From positions 1-62,000 of the forward strand of contig JAQGDQ010000514.1 in assembly GCA_030141605.1 (NCBI GenBank): 62,000 nt of DNA, in the 5' to 3' direction. Every line of letters begins with the position of its first letter. Positions within the stretch are counted from its first letter, which is position 1. Positions 51,801 through 62,000 of the stretch are shown here, piece by piece. Made by a program: the position numbers and the translations under genes. The DNA is from Tubiluchus corallicola. Its lineage: Eukaryota > Priapulida > Priapulimorpha > Priapulimorphida > Tubiluchidae. Under the pieces are notes generated by a model that had not been told where the DNA came from, ran no database searches, and was given only the letters and a program-made list of their open reading frames with translations.

Positions 51801-52279
51801 TATGTCTCTTGTACATGTTGTTAATCATAAATTGTGGAAAACTGATTTAGGCCTATGCAGACATAGAGAAATCTAAGTGTGCCTCGCAGCTTTTCTAAAA
51901 TTATTTTGTCTAAAAGCTATTTGGCCGGTTTGCTCTTCGGTGTTCTCAAATTTATTCCTAAATGTTATTCATAAATGCTCAGCACAGTGTAACTTCATCA
52001 CGTTCGGCAAGTTGCCAAGTGTGTTATTAACTAGAATTTTAAATATATATTCGCAGTACTTGATGCTGGAGGCCAATTAAAATTGTGTAAGCATATGAAA
52101 AAGAAAGTTGCAAGTTAAAAAACGAGTTTATGACCTTGAATTATTCCCAGAGATAATTTACCCCAGCCAAAATCAGCTATGGTAATTAATCTGTAGCAAA
52201 CCCGCCTAGAAATCTAGAATGCCCAAATAATTATAAAACTATACTAACAATGCTCACTTTCTAATTTTCAGGTATGTTT

Positions 52280-52800
52280 AAAACATATAATTAGTATGCA
52301 CTTTGTAAACTGAAGTTACACTGAACCTTATAGTTAGTATGCACTCTTGTTGTCTTTTTGACCCATCATGGCTTGCTGTAAATTGATGTTTATGTAATTA
52401 TTCTTATAGTTAGTGACTGTTAGTCAGCACTTTGTGAATTGAAGTTTATATCTCTAGATTATACTTCTAAATACACTTCGTAAATTTAAATTCGTACTTC
52501 GAGTCAGTATGTCAATCTGTAAGTACTTAAGTTTTATACGTATAGTTAGTATGCACTTTGTAAATTGAAGTTTTATATTTCTTGCTAGTATACAGTCTTT
52601 ACCCTTATAGTTAGTATATACTCCCTGGTCCCTTCTGTTCTGTGGCACTGGAAATTGAATTTTATGCTTCTAGTTTGTATGCAATTTGTAAATTGAAGTT
52701 TAAACTTCTAGTACTCTTTATGGACCCTGCCATGGCGCTCTGTAAACTGAAGTTTATACTTCTAGTTAGTTATTCACTCCGTAAACTGAGTTCTAGTCTA
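52280..52800. repeat. Degenerate tandem array, about 40-130 bp spacing
   Basis: A core like TATAGTTAGTATGCACTTTG followed by TAAATTGAAGTTTATA recurs at least six times (near 52290, 52332, 52430, 52545, 52670 and 52740) with variable spacers. It is non-coding and diverged. Confidence 0.7.
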
Positions 52801-53394
52801 CTCTAGAGGAATCTGGCAATTAATTTGAAATGTATTCTAGCTGTGGGCTCAGTGCAAGATTCCTGTACAGCAAGGTCATGTTGCCTTCGCTTTGCAAGTT
52901 AGCAGACAGTATTAAGCAGGCTAGTTTCTGGCATAGTTCCTAAAATATTTTGGCCCAGTGCCAGCTGAATTTTCACTGCTGCATGAGTATCTCGGAAAGC
53001 TATCATGTATGTTATGCATGTGCAATAATGGTTAATAGTAGTCACATTTTTCGCAGTGACTTTAAATTAGGTGTTCAGTGTTACGCCGCTGCGCAAACAT
53101 AATAAAATTGTTTTAAAAAATGCAACCTGTCTCGTAAAAGGCTTTGCAAGGTCATAAATCTTATACAGTCATAGTATAAGTGCTATGCATATAACATTAA
53201 TTTCTGTATGTTGCAATTTGGTTTGGGAGACTTAGTACTGTATAGACAGTGCTGGTGCTGATATGTTTGATGATTTTTTCACCCAACGTATGTCTGACGA
53301 ATAGTTTACAAGGTCTGACTGTCGTATTATTTGAATTGATTTGATTATAATAATATTGTTGCATGATTATGCAAAACACTAGATGGGATGGTTA

Positions 53395-53420
53395 TTGTTA
53401 TTATTATTATTATTATTATC
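53395..53420. repeat. TTA microsatellite
   Basis: A run of TTATTATTATTATTATTATT with a few extra units. Confidence 0.9.
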
Positions 53421-54764
53421 ATCGTACTTTTAGATATTGCTCAGTATCGTAGCTGATTATGTTTGTGAGTGAAATTTTGTAGTAATATTTTTCCATTTGT
53501 GCATTGTTAGGCAAAGGCCATGATAGTTGTAGTCTTTCACAGTGATTTAGTTGACATGCTGGCACCCTGTTCGTCTGTTTAGACGTCTGTTTTGTTGTTG
53601 AAAAGTTGCGTGAATCTTGAAAAGCTTGACATATATCATTTGATTGTCACCTTAGTAAAAAATTTAAGGAAGGAATTTAACTATATCTTTTTTTTCTTAA
53701 ATAGTTTGAATAGTTTCATTCCAGTTGAATTTATTGTAAGTTTTTTTATTCGAACTGATCAAGGAAGCAACAAAAACTGTGTTCACTACTCACCCAGTTC
53801 AAAATAGTTTTTTTATGTAACTTGACATTACGGTACCGTCCAATGTGTGAAAATGGCACCAAACTGCAAATGCAGTTTTAGTGCGTGGTTTTTATGCCCT
53901 CTTGCTTAGTCTCGGGATATTACACCATAGTCCACATACCCATAATTTGAGTTTAAGCTACTTTTATATCTAAACCATGTGGCAGATTTGAGTTTTTTGG
54001 TGTGGAGTAACTTCAGAACCAAGAAACATTTACACAAATGTAGTACAACTAGGTATATGCAGGGTGGTACATAGATCTTAAACTGTTAGTGAATTACATA
54101 AATGGCAAGTGATAGTACAAAACAAGTTATTATTACATCAGAGAATAGGAAATCTATCAAACTCTTAACGGTTAGTTTGGAAACCTCACGTACGTCCCAA
54201 AGCATGTAGCATTTCAGCAACGACTCGAAGAACTCGAGGCCCTCCATCACATATTGCAGATCTCTCTCACTCTTGTCTGTTGAAAACTGGTTAATAGCAT
54301 GTTTAAGTAATGTTCCCTCTGTCTTTTAGGATAGCTTCAATGTGTTTCATGTAGTTGATGTTGATGAATTTTCATGCCATTCAGTTCAGTCAAAAAATAA
54401 TAATCACAGGCCAGAATTTTCGGTTTACTGCTCCGAGCTCAAGCTTGCAGGCTGTGTGAGGCACGAGAGGCTTCCACACCAAATTTTGATGACATGATAT
54501 ATTTGCTATTGTTTCAGCTATACTATGATATAATGAATTGTTCTGTACTATTACTTGTTGTTTTTGTGTCCCCTTGCAAAAGGATGTGTACCAACCCGTA
54601 TATATAAATGATCACAGATGGCTCAAAACGTTATTATCATTGCTCTACTACTGATTAATTACATTGTACCTCCTTGATTTTTAAGATGTTATAGCATTAC
54701 AATATTCCAGAAAGGACTTAGGGTCATACGGTAATTGCCCAAATCTACAGATAATATTCTTGAG

Positions 54765-55345
54765 TGCCTGCACACAAAGGCATATTTATATTTATAAAGC
54801 CATCTTATAACACAAAGGCATATTTATATTTATAAAGCCATCTTATAACTTTACTTTGACATTTTCTCTAACTATAAATATATAAACGCCTTTCAGAAGC
54901 CTGCATACAAAGTAATAGAAAGCCACTTTATTACCTTATAGATTTATTTGGCTTTTTGTCGAGAATATTCGAATATATATATTCTAGACAAGAAGCCAAG
55001 TAAACATATATATAAATGTTTGAACATTGTTCAGATGCGTACATACAGAGCTACCATACTTTCCAATTACTTCATTTTTGGAATTTTTTGAATATAAATA
55101 TAAATATTTAGGTGCCTGCATACAATGTCACTTTATAGAACTTTTAAAAATTTGACTTTTTCTTTGACTGGTATGTAAATATTTTTCAAGTGAGTGCTTG
55201 CAAAGTCATCATACTGCCAAATAGCCACGGTTTTGAATTTTTCTAATTATGGTTGTATTCTATATTATTATGAAAAATGGCACTTATTTTCTGTAATTAA
55301 TTTTCTAAATATGAATAATTTTCAGATGCCTGCATACAAAGTTGC
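54765..55345. repeat. Diverged tandem array with GCCTGCATACAAAG core
   Basis: The core occurs near 54766, 54898, 55036 (ATGCGTACATACAGAG), 55112, 55194 (GTGCTTGCAAAG) and 55327, spaced roughly 80-140 bases with AT-rich filler. Within it 54773-54810 and 54811-54848 are an exact 38-bp duplication. The last core overlaps the first Met of the SLC7 frame. Confidence 0.7.
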
Positions 55346-58300
55346 TGTACTACCTAATACAGGTACATGCTGGGCTGAGTCGCAGCAACGCTGCAAGGAG
55401 ATTGGACCCTCACTCGTCCGGCGCAAGTATTTTGACAAAGAGTCTCTAACAAAATCAAAATTAGCACGAGTTCTTGGAACATTAGATTTGACAGCTCTAG
55501 GTATGTGTTTCCTCTGAATAACAATAATAAAATAGTTATAATTGTAACAAGAGTCAGTAACAGTTTCATTTTTCAGTTCCTTTAAATAGAAGTAGAGTTC
55601 AACTACTTGACAATTATCTACGTAAATTAACCTACACTGACAACTTCATGTGTGTACGTGCTAGACAGGGTGCAGTATGATACAGGGATATCATTTTATG
55701 ATGTATTTACTTTCACCTGGTCAGGAAGTGAAACCTTCAATATTTCAGATGGAAAGGAGGTAAGTTCATCCCCTGATACCAGGTACTACCTACAAGGCTG
55801 TAATTAATAATTTTCAACTGAATAGTATTTCTCTTCTCTGTAACAGTAGTATTTAAATATTTAGGCAGTACGTTTTATGAAGTTTTGTTTGACATAATGA
55901 TTTTCTCTTATCTATTCTAGTACCTGCTATGCATAAGATAGTACTACCTTGGAGAAAACACAAGTTTTATTTAAAAATAGCGTGATAGCCAAGCGGTCAC
56001 ATTATGCTTGTAGCAATTGAAATTGAACAAACTAGGCCGGGCTAGCAAATGGATCTGTGGCCACCAAAAAACCACTTTTGAATGGTTTCATACGACCTCC
56101 TGCTATTTATCTCAATAAGGGAGGATGTATTTACGTCCTAATATTGTCGTGTCTTTCAATTCTGAATCTCGCCTTAAACGATTATTCTTGATAACTAGAT
56201 AAGTTCTGGTCTTGCCACATCCATCAATATTTTTTACATCCTGAAACTGAGCACTGGATTCCAATTTGCGATAAACAAAACTGTATAAAATTAAGAGAGA
56301 GAAGTCTGCTGGTGACTGACGATGAGAAGGCTGTATGTGCTAGAACGAAATCTGCACTAGGGAAAGAAATGAAACAACTAAAGTTGTAATTTACTGCATT
56401 GCAGGTTTGTGTAGTTGCAAATATTTACCCGTTTTGAAGTACATATTTACTTGCATTAAAGTTATTTATCTATTTTTCCCCAGGAATTGGAAGTACTTTG
56501 GGTGCTGGTATTTATGTGGTTGCAGGACAAGTGGCAAGGTCTACTGCAGGTCCTTCTGTAATTCTATCTTTTTTCATCGCTGCTTTAGCTTCAGTGTTAT
56601 CAGGTAACATATCTTGTTCTTATTTTAGGTGCTTTTTAGATGTAAGAAGTAATAGAGTATAATACCAATATAATAAATGTAATTATTTCTAACAAAACTT
56701 TGTTTTCTACTTTAGTGGAGATAGTGGAAAGGCATTTATTTCTTTAAGTAGAGAGAGTGTTGGGTAAAGAAAAGTGAACGTTTTATGTTCACTATAATCA
56801 TAATCCATAAAATCTAAAAATAGAATGTTGTAATAATTAATTCTTTGCTTATTAAAAAAATTTTTAATAATGGGTTGCACTTACCTTTTCTACCTCCCCT
56901 AGTGGAAGAGGGCTGTCATGAATATGACATAAACCAATTCTGTGATCACTAACTGGTCTTTAAATGCAGAAGTATTATCTGGCAACAGTACTTTTATGCC
57001 TTAGGGTAACCATACATGTAGTGAATTGCCTGAAAACATTCACAAAAGAATCAATAAACAAATTTGGTATCATCTGTAGATTTAAATATCTAATGGAAAA
57101 AGTAAAAGGAATGTCGAAACTTTGTTCCCATGATATGCGTCACTGTTTTTGCACCATGGGAAATAGTTTAGATATTCCTTTTACGTTTTCAGCTATTTGA
57201 ATTTTAATCTACTCTAATAGATATTACTCTAATGCAACACCCGATTAGACTTAACACCCAATTAGTGCAATAACTGTATAACCATATTATGTCTTGCAAC
57301 ACTTTTGCAGTAGCTTACATTTTAAACTGATAACTTTGCAAGTATAGTTACCATTTAATATTTACCAATGCAATATGTGCTTTGTGAAATAATCAGTTTT
57401 GATGTCCTAAAAATGTCTTAAATAGCTAACTAGATCGCATTGCGCACGTAGATACATGCGTATAAGCAATGTTTGCCATTATGTAATAACTATTATGTTT
57501 TGCACCGAAAATACTGTATATAGTTTTATAAATAAATGTGTTTAGTGTATGTTTTAAATGAATACATACTTCTTTGAAATCGATAATTGCTCAAAAATTT
57601 ACAGCAGTGAGTGATAGTGTTATAGTCAGCACTATTCTGTCTTGGGCCTGATAGTATTATAGTCAGCACTATTCTGTCTGCGGCCACTCACAGTTTCGTT
57701 GGTGTACACTTCCGACTGCTTACAGCTGTGCTGTGTGTAGCTGACTTAAATGTAATTTAAGTTTTTATGTTAGTTTTTTGGGAGTGTTTTGATTTGTCAG
57801 TGTACGATCATACAGAGATTTTATCAACAAGTGCTACTTTCTTGAGTCTTATTATCAAATTACCATATTTACTGTTCCTGCATATTCAGATAATGGTAAG
57901 GGGTTCACACATATTTCAAGTGCCGCTATCTGTATCAAAGGTTTATTCAAATAATGCTATTCACGGTGCTGATGTGCATTTGCATAAATAAGAATTGAAA
58001 TGGTTATTTGTACTCAGTGCTTTTGGAGAAGTAAGAGAAGTTTATGAAGCCAAAATGCTGTTAATTTTTCACAGTTTTCATAACAATGTTGTTTGCTTTT
58101 GCTATTAAATGTTAAAAATAAGCAGCAAATCTGCTACTTGAAAATCTTTTGCTTCCAAGTTGCACTAGTTAAAAATGTAGATTAGAGCTTTCATTAAGAA
58201 TTGTACATTAATGATATTAGATGGTGTTAATGGTGACACAATGTAATGAATCGATATTGTAATATTGTAATGACATAATTAGTGCCCTTATTTCCCAAAG

Positions 58301-61300
58301 TTAAGTTCCAGAACTACAAATACCAATAATCGTCTACTTCTCCCAGCCAGAGGATGATACTGAACGTTGTTATTTTGTCGTTAGTTTTTTGAGTTGTGGT
58401 TGTGCCTCTAAGCAGAATTAGAATTAGAATTCATTTTTGACAATTATAAATGTAAAATTAATAAAATGCAATTAATAAATGAAAAAAGTCTATTTATCAA
58501 CAGCACTACTGGTTATAATAGCAGAAAGGGTGATGAAAGACGTAAGTAATCTGGTCGGCCACCCTTCTAGTCCTCTATGAAGTACAGCCACGGGCTGATA
58601 ATCCTCTGAGATGAGAAGTTGAACATGGGAGTTATTTTAGGGTAGTATGACATAGTACATTAATTTTGCCAAATGGCGCATATCACTAATGATTGTTTTA
58701 ATGATTATATGGTTTTATAAAGTCACTGTAGTTAGGTGTTTTTACCCATGTATTAGCAAGTTATTTATGACTGCTTGTAAAACCAGTTAACTGCTGATGT
58801 GTCAAAATTACATGCAGATGTTATAAATACTCACTCCAACATGCTGTAAATTGGGCATCAATGCGTGAACTGTTGATAATAAGTTGAATAAAATTTTTAA
58901 GGACCTAGTTTAGAAATTGCAGGATCAGGCTATTCTGTTTGTTAATAATGTGGACTAAACTCACGTTCTTCCGTGAATAAAAGCCATATTATTTTCTTGC
59001 TAGTTAATTGGTAATTGTTGCAAAATGTTTCACATTAACTACAGTTAAATGGGATTTTTCTTTTTTTTTGTTATTATTGTCTAAGTATTAATTGTACTGG
59101 TATAATCTGTACATAAAAGATTCTAAGGTTCCCTTGAGTCTACCAGTTTTAGCAAGCTTTTTATCAAACAAAAGGTTTCAAATGTTAATCTATTGTGGTG
59201 TTATTAATATACCATATAATGGGTTCTCACATAAAACTTTTTAGGTTAAGTGTAACTGCAGTTGTAAAATAATATTTTTTAATCTTTGACATACTGTGAT
59301 TTAACTTTTTCTGCACTTAATGTCTTTCAGGCCTCTGTTACGCAGAATTTGGTGCTAGAGTGCCCCGTACTGGGTCAGCCTACGTCTATAGCTATGTTAC
59401 TGTTGGAGAACTGTGGGCATTTATTATTGGTTGGAACTTAGTATTGGAATATGTCATAGGTACTAAGAGTGTTTTTATTGCGTGCATGTCATTCTATTCA
59501 TGTAGTCTAGTCATTCTTTCTAGTCGTACAGAATGTACCAAAACTTCAGACTTCATAATTTATAATCTTTGCCTTATGGGTGGCAAAGATTACTTGAATC
59601 ATGGAAATTTTTCAAACCATTTTGATTTTTGAAAGTTTCACAGTTAAAGATTTTACCTGTTTTATACTAAAACATTGTAAGTCGTGGCACACCTCTAGAA
59701 TTTTTGAGAAACAATTCTGCCCTACATCTGTGAGATTTGGATGTCTTTAACATTCATTTTGTTACATACATTTTCGTGTTTTAAGTGCTGAATTCCTGTT
59801 AATCTATACTGCCGTGGACAAAATTGGAATTAAATTTTGCAACCCTAGTGGTGACCTTAGCAATTGGTAATAGGGCATTGTGTTTTTGTAATAACAAGTA
59901 AAAAGACACTTTTTTATTTTAGGTGCAGCAAGTGTTGCAAGAGCATGGAGTGCATACTTTGACTCACTAGTACATAATACAATAGAGGAATATTTACTAA
60001 GTCATTTACCAATGGATGTGCCTGGATTGTCACCATATCCGGATTTTTTTGCATTAGCCATCATTTTATTATTAACAGGTTAGGCAACTTGTAATTATAG
60101 TTTAATTTATTTCATGTTTTTATCTCTTTTTTAATCTTAATATGCAGTTATGTTTTTCTTATTTGCTAAAACTTACCTAAACTAAAGGTGCATGCAGTTA
60201 ATTCTTTCATTGTGGCCATATAGGTATGTTATAACTAAAAATATAAAAAAGTATTGAAAAATGAACTCAAACGTACCATTAACATTATGCACATATGATG
60301 ATTTTTTATACAAGAAAACGCCATTCTCACGTGTTTTAGGATTTTTCTTGAAAATGGTGAAAAAACAGTTTTCTCGCTGTTTCTAATTATTTTATAATTT
60401 TGAGTGGTTTTGGATGTGCCTTACTTTTATCTCCACGAATTTAAGTGTTGATTAATTTTATGTTTTTGTTAAAGTAGATAGGTTTATAGGTAAATATTGT
60501 TCATAAGATTTTTTTTGTTTGTACACTGTTTTATAGTATATGTTCTTCCACCCTTTCTCTGAATTCAGGTATGCACAGATATTTGTCACCTTGTTTGGAA
60601 CGTTTAATCTAGAGGGCTAACCCAAAATTCTAATTTTAAAAATTTTGTCACACGAAAATTGTTTATATGAGAGTGGTGCAAACTAATGTGTATAGAAACT
60701 GACACTAAAAAGAGTTATCATGTTTAAAGCTGCTACATTTGTTTACAAAGACTGGCTTGTAGTTTTGCTTGTGCAATGTTTTTTTTTAAAATGAGTTCTC
60801 CTGTTAGTTTCCTGTTTTTAATGTGGCATGTAATTGCTAAAGCAGCAGCCAGTATGTAGTTTAATATGACACTCGGTCTATTTATACTGCAATTAGCACA
60901 AAATTTAGCAAAAAAAAGCAATAAAATTAATGCATTTGACAAAATTGCAGCACACAATATTTCTTATTGTATTGTAAAATAAGGTCTCTCACTGATTGTG
61001 TTATTGTAAATTAGTGTAAATTTCTGCAACTCTTTTGTAACTTCTTTAGTTCAGAGGACATCTCCTATTTGCTTGATATTACTACTTTAGGTCTGTTTCA
61101 TTTCTGAATTCTACATCTGTTTTAAAAAGATAAATTTTTTCTGCTTTTGTTGTAGCTATTTTGTGCATTGGTGTGAGAGAGTCATCAGCCGTTAATAACA
61201 TATTTACAGCTGTAAATCTGTTAGTTGTGCTGTTCATTGTTGTTAGTGGGCTCTTCCAAGCTGACGTTGACAATTGGAAGATACCTGCAGATCAGGTAAA

Positions 61301-61577
61301 ATTTTAAAAAGACTAAATCGTAATTTGCATAAATTTTTAAAGTTTGATCATTAACTGAAAATTTTGAATGTTGTTTTGAAATAACAAACAAAATTCTTCT
61401 TGGTCACACTGGTTCATTGGTTACGCAAATTCTAGGTTCCTAATGCTACAGTCTATGAAGGTGTAGTACACGAGAATGGAGAAGGTGGATTTTTCCCCTT
61501 TGGTTTTTCGGGAATGGTATCAGGTGCAGCCACTTGCTTCTATGCCTTTATTGGCTTTGATGTGATTGCGACTACAG
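55326..61577 (+). CDS. SLC7A: SLC7 cationic amino acid transporter (CAT type), 5' six exons
   Basis: CAT proteins carry arginine, lysine and ornithine across the plasma membrane. Exons 55326-55500, 56484-56603, 59331-59459, 59923-60078, 61156-61295 and 61436-61577 join in phase; later exons lie beyond the right edge. Translation follows the CAT order: cytosolic [21 protein letters not shown]1 [21 protein letters not shown]2 [48 protein letters not shown], then [15 protein letters not shown]5 [39 protein letters not shown] and [28 protein letters not shown] is the unwound TM1 substrate motif of APC transporters. The 5' start is uncertain: the first in-frame Met (MPAYK) sits in a repeat array, and an acceptor-like CAG at about 55360 could make this an internal exon. 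Which paralog (A1/2/3 or A4/14) cannot be settled here. Confidence 0.93.
57612..57685. repeat. 37-bp tandem duplication in SLC7 intron 2
   Basis: 57612-57648 and 57649-57685 share TTATAGTCAGCACTATTCTG with few differences. The rest of this intron (56604-59330) is AT-rich without a recognised gene or element. Confidence 0.85.
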
Positions 61578-62000
61578 GTATTTGCTACTGGCCTCAGCAA
61601 ATAGTTACATTTTTATATTCCTGATTGCATGTAACAATTTATGTATGTATGTTTGTTGACAAAAAGTATTTTCATGTACAACAAATCGTGACGCAATACT
61701 GCACGTCATTCAACCTTCATAAGGTGACATCTACCTTAATTGTATTCGGTTAATAACCTGGCATAAATTTTAGGAGGTTCATTAGTTTGTAAAATGAATT
61801 TTTTATCATGAAAGTCAATGTTAGTATAACTGTCTCTGATGTGCTGAGTTATTAGAGAGCTTTGCATTGCACGTCGTTCAGTCTGAATATCTTGGCCACT
61901 TGTACGCAGTCTAGTGTGGCATTCTGGATTTAGGTGTGCACCATATGTTTATTTTCTCAAAAAAATTACATTTCATTGTTCTCTGCACATACAAATTCGA

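Noticed and set aside
55975-56075. tRNA-like A-box (TAGCCAAGCGGT) in SLC7 intron 1
   Set aside because: No B-box, no cloverleaf and no acceptor stem were found, so neither a tRNA gene nor a clear SINE can be supported.

Overview
The window is AT-rich eukaryotic DNA from an invertebrate metazoan. Coding information is split into short exons with GT/AG borders, introns run from a few hundred bases to several kilobases, and the spaces between genes hold non-LTR retrotransposons and small terminal-inverted-repeat DNA elements. No bacterial, plasmid or CRISPR signal was seen. I cannot name the species. The gene set (animal CNNM, pentraxin, SLC7 cationic amino acid transporter) fits a marine invertebrate but does not separate phyla.

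Layout, left to right. (1) 1-6496, plus strand: the 3' two thirds of GTF2H2 (p44/Ssl1 of TFIIH), carrying an apparently perfect intragenic tandem duplication with a 3139-bp period. (2) 7419-8848, minus: the C-terminal part of a TSEN15-like tRNA-splicing endonuclease subunit, convergent with GTF2H2. (3) 9314-9391, minus: an orphan terminal exon with its own polyadenylation signal. (4) 9.8-14.1 kb: a cluster of hairpins and small TIR elements (pogo/Tigger-like, hAT-like and others). (5) 14.9-18.7 kb, minus: a decayed two-ORF LINE with ORF1, PHD-like finger, endonuclease and reverse transcriptase. (6) 19.17-20.46 kb, plus: a second LINE, 5'-truncated at RT motif A, head to head with the first. 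(7) 23.15-39.45 kb, minus: a complete eight-exon CNNM gene (832 aa predicted), whose introns hold a 435-bp perfect tandem duplication, a hAT-like element next to a splice donor, and a decayed transposon ORF. (8) 40.7-42.6 kb: a degenerate transposon with a long direct repeat. (9) 46.77-47.85 kb, minus: a single-exon secreted pentraxin-domain protein. (10) 50.0-50.7 kb: a hAT-type non-autonomous element with a perfect 8-bp target duplication. (11) 52.3-55.3 kb: degenerate tandem arrays. (12) 55.3-61.6 kb, plus: the first six recognised exons of an SLC7 cationic amino acid transporter, running off the right edge.

The host genes are unrelated housekeeping or membrane functions (TFIIH repair/transcription, tRNA splicing, Mg2+ homeostasis, lectin-like recognition, amino acid uptake) with no sign of working as a unit. 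The most notable structural feature is the GTF2H2 duplication: the duplicated four-exon cassette is 342 nt and has matching intron phases at both ends, while a fifth, zinc-finger exon is cut by the breakpoint. No clearly novel multi-gene system was found.
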